Positions 48,648 through 55,609 of a stretch of 63,652 nucleotides of DNA are shown piece after piece. Below the pieces are notes generated by a model, which was not told the DNA's origin, made no database searches, and worked only from the letters and a program-made list of their open reading frames with translations. Source of the stretch: an uncultured Neglectibacter sp. (lineage in GTDB: Bacteria; Bacillota; Clostridia; Oscillospirales; Acutalibacteraceae); assembly GCA_904374805.1 (NCBI GenBank), contig CAJFEW010000005.1, positions 1-63,652 of the forward strand, given 5' to 3'. Both the position numbers and the translations under genes were made by a program. The first letter of the stretch is position 1, and each line of letters opens with the position of its first letter.

Positions 48648-49310
48648 ATGTTGACCGAAAAGAAAAAGGAATTTATCGAGTTCATGCTTTCTGCCCAGGT
48701 GCTGCGCTTTGGCCACTTTGTCACCAAAAGCGGCCGCAACACCCAGTACTTTGTCAACACCGGCAACTATAAGACCGGCGCCCAGCTCTCCCGGCTGGGC
48801 AGCTACTACGCCCAGCTGGTGAAAGACACGGTGGGCGACCAGTTCGAGGCCATGTTCGGCCCGGCCTATAAGGGCATTCCCCTGGCCAGCGCCTGCTCCA
48901 TCGCCCTGTATAACGACCACGGCATCGATAAGCCCTACTTCTTCAACCGCAAAGAGGTGAAGGACCACGGCGAGGGCGGCGGTACCGTGGGCTATGCCCC
49001 CCAGGACGGGGACCGGATTATCATCATCGAGGACGTGATCACCGCCGGCACCGCCGTGCGGGAGACCATGCCCATCCTGAAGGCCTGCGCCAACGTACAG
49101 GTGCCCCACATGTTCATCAGCGTGGACCGGTGCGAAGTGGGCCACACCCCCGGCAAAACCGCCATTATGGAGGTGGAAGAGGAGTTCGGCGTGAAGGTGC
49201 ACCCCATCGTCACCGTGGTGGACATCCACGAGTACCTGAAGGACCACGGCACCGATCCGGAGCTGCTCAAAGCCATGGAAGGCTACATGGAGCAGTACTG
49301 CGTGCTGTGA
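48648..49310 (+). CDS. pyrE: Orotate phosphoribosyltransferase
   Basis: This 220-residue enzyme makes orotidine 5'-phosphate from orotate and PRPP in pyrimidine synthesis. The PRPP-binding IIIIEDVITAGTAVRE (about residues 124-139), FGPAYKGIPLA and FFNRKEVKDHGEGG are family hallmarks; a flexible catalytic loop lies around the last. The ATG at 48648 follows GGGAGGAGG. It stands alone rather than in a pyr operon, with its own promoter and a strong terminator. No PyrR or attenuator sequence is evident in the short leader. Confidence 0.96.
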   Translation: MLTEKKKEFIEFMLSAQVLRFGHFVTKSGRNTQYFVNTGNYKTGAQLSRLGSYYAQLVKDTVGDQFEAMFGPAYKGIPLASACSIALYNDHGIDKPYFFNRKEVKDHGEGGGTVGYAPQDGDRIIIIEDVITAGTAVRETMPILKACANVQVPHMFISVDRCEVGHTPGKTAIMEVEEEFGVKVHPIVTVVDIHEYLKDHGTDPELLKAMEGYMEQYCVL

Positions 49311-49345
49311 GGGAACGCCCCCGCCGGGTTTGAAACGACCGCAGA

Positions 49346-49380
49346 AGAAGAGGGACCGCTTTTTGGGCGGTCCCTCTTCT
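49346..49380. terminator. Terminator between pyrE and the small membrane protein cluster
   Basis: Perfect hairpin AGAAGAGGGACCGC / GCGGTCCCTCTTCT with a 7-nt T-rich loop, placed between converging genes. Confidence 0.82.
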
Positions 49381-49384
49381 CGTG

Positions 49385-49711
49385 TTATTGGTAGGTTTTC
49401 AGCACCTCGTTTTGGGTCCTGTCCAGCAGGAGGACGGACCCGCCCCGGACGGACAGCCAGCACAGTTCCCCATCCACCTTCATGGGCAGGATGGGGGAGA
49501 CAAACCCGCTGCCCTCCAGCAGGTGGGGATACTCCATGTAGGCCGAGGCGGGGGCGTCTTCCGCCACCAGCTGCAGCACTTCCTCCTCGGTGATAAACTT
49601 CCCCACAGTGGGTTCCGGAGCGGGGCGGAAGAGAAAGTAGGCTCCGATCAGCACCAGGACCGCCAAAATGGCGCCGCTGATCACCTGCCGGCGGGAAATT
49701 CTTCGAATCAT
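49385..49711 (-). CDS. Small anchored protein, paralog A of a tandem trio
   Basis: This 108-residue protein of unknown function has a basic N-terminus (IRRISRRQ), one membrane helix (about residues 11-28) and an extracytoplasmic domain of about 80 residues. The domain contains TEEEVLQLVAEDAPASAY, ILPMKVDGELCWLSV and ends with NEVLKTYQ. The same pattern (E-rich helix, P-M-x-V-x-G-x-x-C-W, then E-V-L-x-T-Y) recurs in the two genes upstream. The ATG at 49711 follows GGAAGGAGG. It lies 53 nt after paralog B. No family is recognised. Confidence 0.7.
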   Translation of the reverse strand: MIRRISRRQVISGAILAVLVLIGAYFLFRPAPEPTVGKFITEEEVLQLVAEDAPASAYMEYPHLLEGSGFVSPILPMKVDGELCWLSVRGGSVLLLDRTQNEVLKTYQ

Positions 49712-49764
49712 ACCACATCCTCCTTCCACAGAGCAGTAGGGCGGAATTTCCCTTGGGAAAACCG

Positions 49765-50136
49765 TCAGCCTTCCGGGGGCAGGGGCGCCATCTCGTAGGT
49801 GCGCAGCACCTCCCCCTCCTGGGTTTCCAACTGAATCAAAGTGGGGGCCTCCAAATCTTCCGTCCCCTCCAGCCGCAGCCAGCAGGATTCCCCCTCCACG
49901 GTCATGGGGAAGCGGTACACCCCCTCTTCCGGGGAGTAATGGAGATAGGGCAGAAACTCCTGGACAAAGGTGTAGGGATTGTCCAGCAGCTCCTGCAGGT
50001 CCGCCTCCTCCAGGTAGTCCCCCTCCGGGGTGGGGAGGGGATTGGCCCAGCTCCACGCCAGAGCGCCGCCTACGCCCACAGCCGCCGCCAAAGCCAAAGC
50101 GGCCACGGTCATGGCAATCCGTTTCCCGTTTGTCAT
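49765..50136 (-). CDS. Small anchored protein, paralog B
   Basis: This 123-residue protein has one N-terminal hydrophobic helix (about residues 6-31, Ala/Val-rich) and an exported domain with LEEADLQELLDNPYTF, RFPMTVEGESCWLRL and GEVLRTYE. These line up in order with paralogs A and C, so the three probably arose by tandem duplication. The start ATG overlaps the paralog C stop by 4 nt (ATGA), so translation is coupled. A single cysteine before Trp is shared with paralog A but is Ala in paralog C. Function unknown. Confidence 0.7.
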   Translation of the reverse strand: MTNGKRIAMTVAALALAAAVGVGGALAWSWANPLPTPEGDYLEEADLQELLDNPYTFVQEFLPYLHYSPEEGVYRFPMTVEGESCWLRLEGTEDLEAPTLIQLETQEGEVLRTYEMAPLPPEG

Positions 50137-50522
50137 GAGGATTCCTCCTCTCGGTAGTAGATGCGAAGGATTTCCTCATCCTCCCCTGGTTCGATAGAGG
50201 GAACCAGCGCCACGTACCGGGGTGTCTGATCCAGTTCCAGAGCGTTGGCCATAACCCAAGCGAATCCGCCTTGGTAGTTCATGGGAAGAACGTATGTGGT
50301 TTGGGTAATCCCGCTGCCGTAGAATTCCTGATGGAGATACTGGCTGTAGGCGGAGAGGGGCGCTTCTTCCTCCACCAGCCGGAGCACGTCCTCCTCCTGA
50401 ATATAAGTTTCCGCCATGGACGTGGGTTGGAGGGAGCGTCCCAGCAACACCCCTCCTGCTGCAAGGCCTGCTGTGACCACTAGGGCGGCCCCCAGGGCGA
50501 GGATTCGTTTCGTTTTCGTCAC
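50133..50522 (-). CDS. Small anchored protein, paralog C (first gene of the trio)
   Basis: This 129-residue protein (GTG start at 50522, AAGGAGG upstream) has a hydrophobic helix at about residues 6-28 and an exported domain with IQEEDVLRLVEEEAPLSAY, YVLPMNYQGGFAWVMA and EEILRIYY. The first segment is strikingly like paralog A (EEEVLQLVAEDAPASAY). A longer in-frame ATG at 50645 lies before the promoter -10 and is rejected. The domain may bind a ligand or partner outside the membrane; nothing in the sequence names it. Confidence 0.7.
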   Translation of the reverse strand: MTKTKRILALGAALVVTAGLAAGGVLLGRSLQPTSMAETYIQEEDVLRLVEEEAPLSAYSQYLHQEFYGSGITQTTYVLPMNYQGGFAWVMANALELDQTPRYVALVPSIEPGEDEEILRIYYREEESS

Positions 50523-50606
50523 AATGACCGGCGCCTCCTTGTTCCACTTTGCCCTAGGGAGAGCGCCGGTGTTTCCCGGCAAAAATCCCCCTGTTTTTCT
50601 AAGATA

Positions 50607-50634
50607 AGCATACCACTTTTCCACAAAAAAACAA
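50607..50634 (-). promoter_or_regulatory. Promoter of the three-paralog operon
   Basis: On the minus strand TTGTTT (50629-50634), 16-nt spacer, TATGCT (50607-50612), about 85 nt before the GTG of paralog C. Confidence 0.5.
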
Positions 50635-50671
50635 GGGGATTGCACTATTTTTTGCCAGTATTTGTGAGAGA

Positions 50672-53134
50672 TTACCGGGCCCCGTGGCGGCGGGAAGAGG
50701 GCTGCCGCCGGGAGCGTCTCCGCTTCCAGGTGCGCAGAGGGCTTTGGGCGTTGGCGATAATGTGATCTACAAAGTGGAGGGCAGCCAGCATGAACACAAT
50801 GGAAAACAGCAGCATAGGAGCCAAGGCGATGAGCATGGGCATTGTCAAATCGGTCAGGGCGAAGAAGTCCCGCAGGAAAATCAGCGCTGCCAAAAAGCCG
50901 GAGAGCAGCACCCCAAACAGGGCGCCCCGCAGGCCGTTGAAGGGGGTGCTGATTTTAAAGAGCATAACAAAGCCTGTGGCGCAGGTGAGAATTACCGCCA
51001 GCGTGGACATCTCCGGATTTGTCAAGCCCAGAGGCTCGCTGAGAGCGCACAGCAGCACAATGTTGGCGGTCATGGTCAGGGCCGCTGGAATGCTCTGCCG
51101 GATCACGTTTAAAATGAACTTGCCCCGCAGCCGCTCCTTGTTGGGCTCTAAGGCTAGAATAAAGGAGGGCGTGCCGATGGTCAAGGTGGAAATCAGCGTC
51201 TGCTGCACCGGCTGGAAGGGGTAGCTGTAGTTGATGAAGATGAACAGCACGGCGATCAGCGCCGAGAAAATAGTCTTGGAGAGGAACAGGGCGCTGGAAC
51301 GCTGCAGGTTGTTGATGGACCGGCGGCCCTCCTGCACCACCACCGGCATGGAGGCAAAGTTGGAATCCAGCAGCACCAGGCTGGAAACCGTGCGGGCCGC
51401 GTCGCTGCCGGAGGCCATGGCGATGGAGCAGTCCGCCTCTTTCAAGGCAAGCACGTCGTTGACGCCGTCGCCGGTCATGGCCACCGTATGGCCTTGGGCC
51501 TTCAGGGCCTTGACAAAGGCCAGCTTCTGCTGGGGTGTCACCCGGCCGAAGACGGAATACTCCTTCACCGCCTGGCGGATGTCCTCCTCCGTGCGCAGCG
51601 TGGTGGCGTCCACATACTTGTCCGCGTGTTCCAGGCCGGCTTTGCGGGCAATGTGGGCCACGGTGACGGCGTTGTCCCCAGAGATAACCTTCAGGTCTAC
51701 CCCCTGGTCGGCGAAGTACCGCAGGGTGCGGGGGGCCTCCCGGCGAATTTTATCGCTGAGCAGCACCAAGCCCAGCAGCTTTAACGGACCGGAAAGCTCC
51801 TTGTCCACAAAGTCCTCCGGCGTTTGGGCCAGCAGCAGCATCCGCTGCCCCTGTCGGGAGTAACTTTCCACCTGCTCCCGGATGGAGGAAAAGTCCTCTC
51901 CCAAGATAAACTCTCCCGCACCCATGACAAAGGCCCCCCGCCCGGGAAAGAAGGCGCCGCTCCACTTTCGGGCAGAAGAGAAGGGAACCAAGTTGGAGGC
52001 CCGCCAGGGGCTTGGCTCCGGGAAGCGTTCCTCTATCGCCTGCGAAGTGGGGTTGTCGTCCTGCAAGTTGGACACCAGCGCGCTCAGGGCGGCGGCCATG
52101 TCCTGTTCGGATACGCCCTCAAAAGGCACCAGCTCGTCCACCTGCATGGTGCCCTCGGTAATAGTCCCGGTCTTATCCAGACAGAGGGTGTCCACCCGGG
52201 CCAACGTTTCCACACAGTACAGATCCCGGACCAAGGTCTTGTGGGTGGAGAGCTTCACCACGCTGACGGCGAAGCACACGCTCACCAGCAGCACCAGCCC
52301 TTCGGGAATCATGCCCACCATGGCGGCGGTGGTGCTGACCACGGAATTCTGCAGGGTGTCCCCCAGCACGAAGAACTGCTTCCAAAACAGCAGGGCCCCG
52401 ATGGGCAAAATGCCAAAGCCCACCCATTTGACAATGCGGTCGATGGAGTCCATTATCTCCGAATTGCGCTGCTTGATGTACTTGGCATCCCCGGCAATTT
52501 TGGTGGCGTAGTTGTCCGCTCCCACATGCTCCACCTGGGCGTGCACATTTCCGCTGACCACAAAGCTGCCGGAGAGCAGGCTGTCCCCTGGGCCTTTGAC
52601 CACAGGATCCGACTCCCCGGTGATCAGGGACTCGTTGACCTCGCACTCTCCCAGCACCACTTGGGCGTCGGAACAGATTTGGTTGCCTGCCCCCAGCACC
52701 AGGATGTCGTCTAAAACCACCTGCTCCACGGGGATCTCCCGCTTCACTCCCTCCCGCAGCACCGAGGCTTTTGGCGCCGATACAATGGAGAGCTTGTCCA
52801 AAGTGCGCTTGGCCCGGATGCTCTGAAAGGAGCCAATGAAAATGTTGGCCAAAATGACGCCCATAAACAGGGCGCTGCGGAAGGAACCCACCAAAATGAC
52901 GGCGGCTGCCAAGATAAAATTTAAAATATTGAAAAAGGTAAAGACGTTTTCCCGAATGATCTGTCCTTCACTTTTGGTCTGCATGCCGCCTGTCCCGTTG
53001 TGCAGGCCTTGGCGCACGCGCCGCTGCACCTGCTCCTGGGCAAGGCCCTGCCGGGGATCCGGATAAAAACGCTCCACTGCCTCCCGCCGGCGGGGAGCCG
53101 GCGTGGGCGCTGTCTGTGTATTTCTGCGGGGCAA
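50672..53134 (-). CDS. P-type cation-transporting ATPase (CtpE-like P2-type)
   Basis: This 820-residue P-type ATPase would pump a cation across the membrane; by TM4 sequence it is closest to the CtpE-like calcium pumps. Visible are an actuator domain with CEVNESLITGESDPV, TM4 with IPEGLVLLVSVCFAVSV, the phosphorylation site DKTGTITEG, the nucleotide domain, and the hinge MTGDGVNDVLALKEADCSIAMA. Two helix blocks before and several after the catalytic core are present, and there are no N-terminal metal-binding domains. The TTG start at 53134 follows GGAAAGGAGGAAG; an in-frame alternative at 53170 has no ribosome site. The basic C-terminal tail ends RRRSRRQPSSRRHGAR. The cation is not proven. 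Confidence 0.92.
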   Translation of the reverse strand: MPRRNTQTAPTPAPRRREAVERFYPDPRQGLAQEQVQRRVRQGLHNGTGGMQTKSEGQIIRENVFTFFNILNFILAAAVILVGSFRSALFMGVILANIFIGSFQSIRAKRTLDKLSIVSAPKASVLREGVKREIPVEQVVLDDILVLGAGNQICSDAQVVLGECEVNESLITGESDPVVKGPGDSLLSGSFVVSGNVHAQVEHVGADNYATKIAGDAKYIKQRNSEIMDSIDRIVKWVGFGILPIGALLFWKQFFVLGDTLQNSVVSTTAAMVGMIPEGLVLLVSVCFAVSVVKLSTHKTLVRDLYCVETLARVDTLCLDKTGTITEGTMQVDELVPFEGVSEQDMAAALSALVSNLQDDNPTSQAIEERFPEPSPWRASNLVPFSSARKWSGAFFPGRGAFVMGAGEFILGEDFSSIREQVESYSRQGQRMLLLAQTPEDFVDKELSGPLKLLGLVLLSDKIRREAPRTLRYFADQGVDLKVISGDNAVTVAHIARKAGLEHADKYVDATTLRTEEDIRQAVKEYSVFGRVTPQQKLAFVKALKAQGHTVAMTGDGVNDVLALKEADCSIAMASGSDAARTVSSLVLLDSNFASMPVVVQEGRRSINNLQRSSALFLSKTIFSALIAVLFIFINYSYPFQPVQQTLISTLTIGTPSFILALEPNKERLRGKFILNVIRQSIPAALTMTANIVLLCALSEPLGLTNPEMSTLAVILTCATGFVMLFKISTPFNGLRGALFGVLLSGFLAALIFLRDFFALTDLTMPMLIALAPMLLFSIVFMLAALHFVDHIIANAQSPLRTWKRRRSRRQPSSRRHGAR

Positions 53135-53222
53135 AAAGCTTCCTCCTTTCCTGTAAGGTCCGCCCTCCAAGGCCAGCTGCCGTCAGGAGGGGGCGCGGGT
53201 ATAGCAAAAACTTGTCGCTTTC

Positions 53223-53251
53223 AGTATACACCATAGGCCGCCGGTTTCCAA
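53223..53251 (-). promoter_or_regulatory. Promoter of the P-type ATPase gene
   Basis: On the minus strand TTGGAA (53246-53251), 17-nt spacer, TATACT (53223-53228). The 330 nt between the two divergent genes hold this and the plus-strand promoter at 53401, and nothing else I can identify. Confidence 0.6.
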
Positions 53252-53400
53252 GCGCTGGGGAAGGAGATTTCCGGAAAATTTCCGCTTTTCCACAATTTCT
53301 GGAGAATCCCTGTTCTCTTCCTTTCCAAATATAGCCAAAATCAGGGGGCAGATACCCGAAAAACCCTGCAAAAACCAGGATTTTTGCAGAGTTCATGGAT

Positions 53401-53429
53401 TTGACAGAAATGATAGAAAAGTTTATACT
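53401..53429 (+). promoter_or_regulatory. Strong promoter of the lectin/H1-like gene
   Basis: Perfect TTGACA (53401-53406), 17-nt spacer, TATACT (53424-53429), about 38 nt before the ATG. Such a near-consensus promoter suggests high expression. Confidence 0.85.
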
Positions 53430-53467
53430 ATTCCTACAAGCTTGAACAGGAAAGGATGTTTCAACAA

Positions 53468-54154
53468 ATGGCTGGAAAAAAAGCAGCGGAATTTATGATG
53501 ATCAACCGCAGAAGTGGTAAAGCATTGCAGGCAACAGGCCTGGACAACGGCCTTGTGGTGGAACAGGCCGAGCCCGTGAAAAGCGACGCCCAGCTTTGGT
53601 CCCTCGTGGAAACCGGCGACACCGTAAAGCTGTTTAACAAAGCTTGCGGCAAGGTGCTGGATGTGATGAAAAACGGCACGGAAAACGGTACCTGGGCCCA
53701 GACCTGGGAAGATGTGGACGGCGAAAGCCAGCAGTGGAAGCTGGTGCAAGTGACCGCCACCTACAAAAAGATTGTGCACCCCATGTCCGGCAAAGTTTTG
53801 GACATTGTGGATATGAGCGATGAAGACGGCGCTCCCGCCCAGATTTGGGAGGATGTAAACGGCCAAGGCCAGCAGTGGAAGTTTGTCACCAACGTGCCCA
53901 AGACTTCCACCAAGACCGTGCGCAAAACCGCCCCGAAAAAGACGGCGGCGCAGACAGAGGAAAAAGCTTCCGCCGCGGAAAAGGCTGCTCCCAAAGGGAG
54001 AACGCGGAAGCCTGCCGCCAAAAAAACGGCGGCGGAAACCGCTTTGAAAGAGGAGCCTGCCAAATCTCTGCGCAAGCAGGAGGAGTCCCCCAAAACTCTG
54101 ACGAAAACTGAGCCCGCTCCCAAGGCGATCCGCAAGACCAAAGAAACCAAATAA
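53468..54154 (+). CDS. Ricin-type beta-trefoil protein with histone-H1-like basic tail
   Basis: This 228-residue protein has two parts. Residues 1 to about 143 form a RICIN beta-trefoil with three repeats marked by QLWSLV, QQWKLV and QQWKFV (QxW motifs) and by KVLDVM / KVLDIVD strands. Residues about 145-228 are low complexity: roughly 20 Lys and 5 Arg among Ala, Pro, Thr and Glu, with PKK, AAPK and PAAKK elements like histone H1 or bacterial H1-like proteins. There is no signal peptide or lipobox, so it is probably cytoplasmic, unlike most RICIN proteins. The ATG at 53468 is about 11 nt after GGAAAGGA; an ATG at 53456 is too close to it. It has a strong promoter and terminator and stands alone. 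Binding to DNA, RNA or teichoic acid through the tail is inference. Confidence 0.8.
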   Translation: MAGKKAAEFMMINRRSGKALQATGLDNGLVVEQAEPVKSDAQLWSLVETGDTVKLFNKACGKVLDVMKNGTENGTWAQTWEDVDGESQQWKLVQVTATYKKIVHPMSGKVLDIVDMSDEDGAPAQIWEDVNGQGQQWKFVTNVPKTSTKTVRKTAPKKTAAQTEEKASAAEKAAPKGRTRKPAAKKTAAETALKEEPAKSLRKQEESPKTLTKTEPAPKAIRKTKETK

Positions 54155-54160
54155 TCCTCC

Positions 54161-54189
54161 AAGGCGCGGTGGCATTCCGCGCCTTTTTT
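54161..54189 (+). terminator. Terminator of the lectin/H1-like gene
   Basis: Perfect hairpin AAGGCGCGG / CCGCGCCTT with a 7-nt loop followed by TTTT, 6 nt after the stop. Confidence 0.92.
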
Positions 54190-54222
54190 GGAATTTCCCT
54201 GAAAAAAAGGGGCATTTCCCCG

Positions 54223-54251
54223 TTTACAAAGGGCAGAAAAACAGGTATGAT
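54223..54251 (+). promoter_or_regulatory. Promoter of the sugar kinase gene
   Basis: TTTACA (54223-54228), 17-nt spacer, TATGAT (54246-54251), 36 nt before the ATG. Confidence 0.7.
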
Positions 54252-54287
54252 GGTACAAGAGAAGTTTTTTGGAAAGGCGGTTGCAAC

Positions 54288-55262
54288 ATGGCGGACATAG
54301 TATCCATGGGTGAGCTTTTGATCGATTTTACCCCGGTGGGAAACACGGAAGACGGCAGGCTGCTCTTTGCCCGAAACCCGGGCGGCGCCCCGGCCAACGT
54401 AGCGGTGCAGGCAAAGCGCGCAGGGGTTTCCTCCGGATTTTTGGGCCGGGTGGGCAAGGACATGTTCGGAGATTTCCTGGTCTCCACCCTGCAGGACTGC
54501 GGCGTGGAGACCCAGGGCCTGAGCCAGGACCCGGACTACGCCACCACCTTGGCCTTTGTGCAGCTCAACGAGCACGGAGATCGGGACTTCAGCTTCTACC
54601 GGAACCCCGGCGCAGACACCCGGCTTTCCTTTGAGGCAACCGACCTCTCCTTGGTGGACAACTGCAAGCTGCTCTGCTTTGGCTCCCTGCTGCTGACCGC
54701 GGAACCCTCCCGCTCTGCAGTGGAGCAGCTGGTGGACTACGCCCGGAAGCAGGGCAAAATCACCGCCTATGACCCCAACTGGCGGCCTCCTCTGTGGAAG
54801 GGCCGGGAAGAAGAAGGGGTGCAGCGGATGAAGAGCCTCATTTCCAAGGCGGACATTATGAAGGTGTCCGACGAAGAGCTGGAACTGCTCACAGGAGAGG
54901 AAACTGTGGAGCAGGGCGCTTGGTCCCTGCTGGAGCAGGGAGTCTCCCTGGTGGTGGTGACCATGGGGCCCAAGGGCTGCCGGGCCTACACCCCGGGCAA
55001 CACTTTGGAGAAAAACACCTACGACACCCACGTGCGGGACACCACCGGATCCGGCGACAGCTTCTTCGGCGCGCTGCTGGCCAAAATTGTCCTGTCCGGC
55101 AAGCGGCCGGCGCAGCTCTCCCAGGAGGAGCTGGCGGACTTTGTGGACTTTGCCAACGCCGCAGGAGCTGTGTGCGCCACAAAGATCGGCGCCATTCCCG
55201 CCCTGCCGGAGACGGAGGCCATTGAAGAGTGCCGCAAAACCGTGCCTCTGCTGCGGCTGTAA
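54288..55262 (+). CDS. PfkB-family carbohydrate kinase (fructokinase-like)
   Basis: This 324-residue ribokinase-fold enzyme phosphorylates a sugar, probably fructose, in the cytoplasm. GELLIDFTPVG at residues 7-17, NPGGAPANVAVQAKRAG with the substrate loop, FLGRVGKDMFGDF, DPNWRPPLW (typical of fructokinases), and the anion hole with catalytic base DTTGSGDSFFGAL near residue 255 are clear. The ATG at 54288 follows GGAAAGGCGG. It stands alone with its own promoter. Fructokinase is preferred over ribokinase because of the YDPNWRPPLW segment. Confidence 0.92.
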   Translation: MADIVSMGELLIDFTPVGNTEDGRLLFARNPGGAPANVAVQAKRAGVSSGFLGRVGKDMFGDFLVSTLQDCGVETQGLSQDPDYATTLAFVQLNEHGDRDFSFYRNPGADTRLSFEATDLSLVDNCKLLCFGSLLLTAEPSRSAVEQLVDYARKQGKITAYDPNWRPPLWKGREEEGVQRMKSLISKADIMKVSDEELELLTGEETVEQGAWSLLEQGVSLVVVTMGPKGCRAYTPGNTLEKNTYDTHVRDTTGSGDSFFGALLAKIVLSGKRPAQLSQEELADFVDFANAAGAVCATKIGAIPALPETEAIEECRKTVPLLRL

Positions 55263-55328
55263 CCAAACAGGCGCACTCCCTCTCCCCTAGGGGGCGCAAA
55301 TCTTAGGATGTATACTTTCCTCTTGTAT

Positions 55329-55500
55329 AGGAACCTCCCTTTGCTTCTTGGTGCGCTGCCAAACCGCACTTCCCTTGGAGCAAAGGGAGGTTTCTTGGCA
55401 CCTCCTTCGGCACATATCTTTTCGGCGACCGCTCGCCCCGCGGGCAGTTTGCGGAATGCAAAAGGCCCCAGCCCCTGGGGGACGCCACAAGAAACGTTTC
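55329..55500. ncRNA. Candidate structured RNA in gene-free stretch
   Basis: Between the sugar kinase and PBP genes (55263-55606) there is no coding potential I trust, but there is dense structure. A 19-bp rod with two wobble pairs joins 55329-55347 to 55377-55395, with an inner GTGCG/CGCAC helix. Then come GGCGA-CCGC-TCGCC (55424-55437) and CCCCAG-CCC-CTGGGG (55466-55480). A terminator-like hairpin ends the stretch at 55501-55536. A TATACT lies at 55311-55316 but lacks a -35. The series of rods is compatible with a 6S-like or other small RNA, but identity and strand are not established. Confidence 0.35.
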
Positions 55501-55536
55501 AGAGGAACGGCGCACGGCCGTTCCTCTGTTTATTTG
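55501..55536 (+). terminator. Terminator-like hairpin ending the structured stretch
   Basis: Perfect AGAGGAACGG / CCGTTCCTCT with a 7-nt loop (55501-55527) and a TGTTTATTT tail. Confidence 0.65.
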
Positions 55537-55581
55537 CTGGCCTTAGGCTTAGGAATCCCCCTGGTTCTATCAGGGGTAGGG

Positions 55582-55609
55582 AAAAAAGCCTTGGAGCTTT
55601 CCGGGCTTA
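55582..55609 (-). terminator. Terminator overlapping the PBP stop codon
   Basis: On the minus strand AAGCC and GGCTT pair around an inner GGA/TCC helix, followed by UUUUUU. The 5' arm includes the stop codon of the PBP gene. Confidence 0.65.

Noticed and set aside
55263-55606. Firm assignment of this stretch as 6S RNA
   Set aside because: The rod-like pairing is suggestive, but no family motif, no closing end helix and no promoter could be recognised by eye, so it is kept only as a candidate structured RNA.
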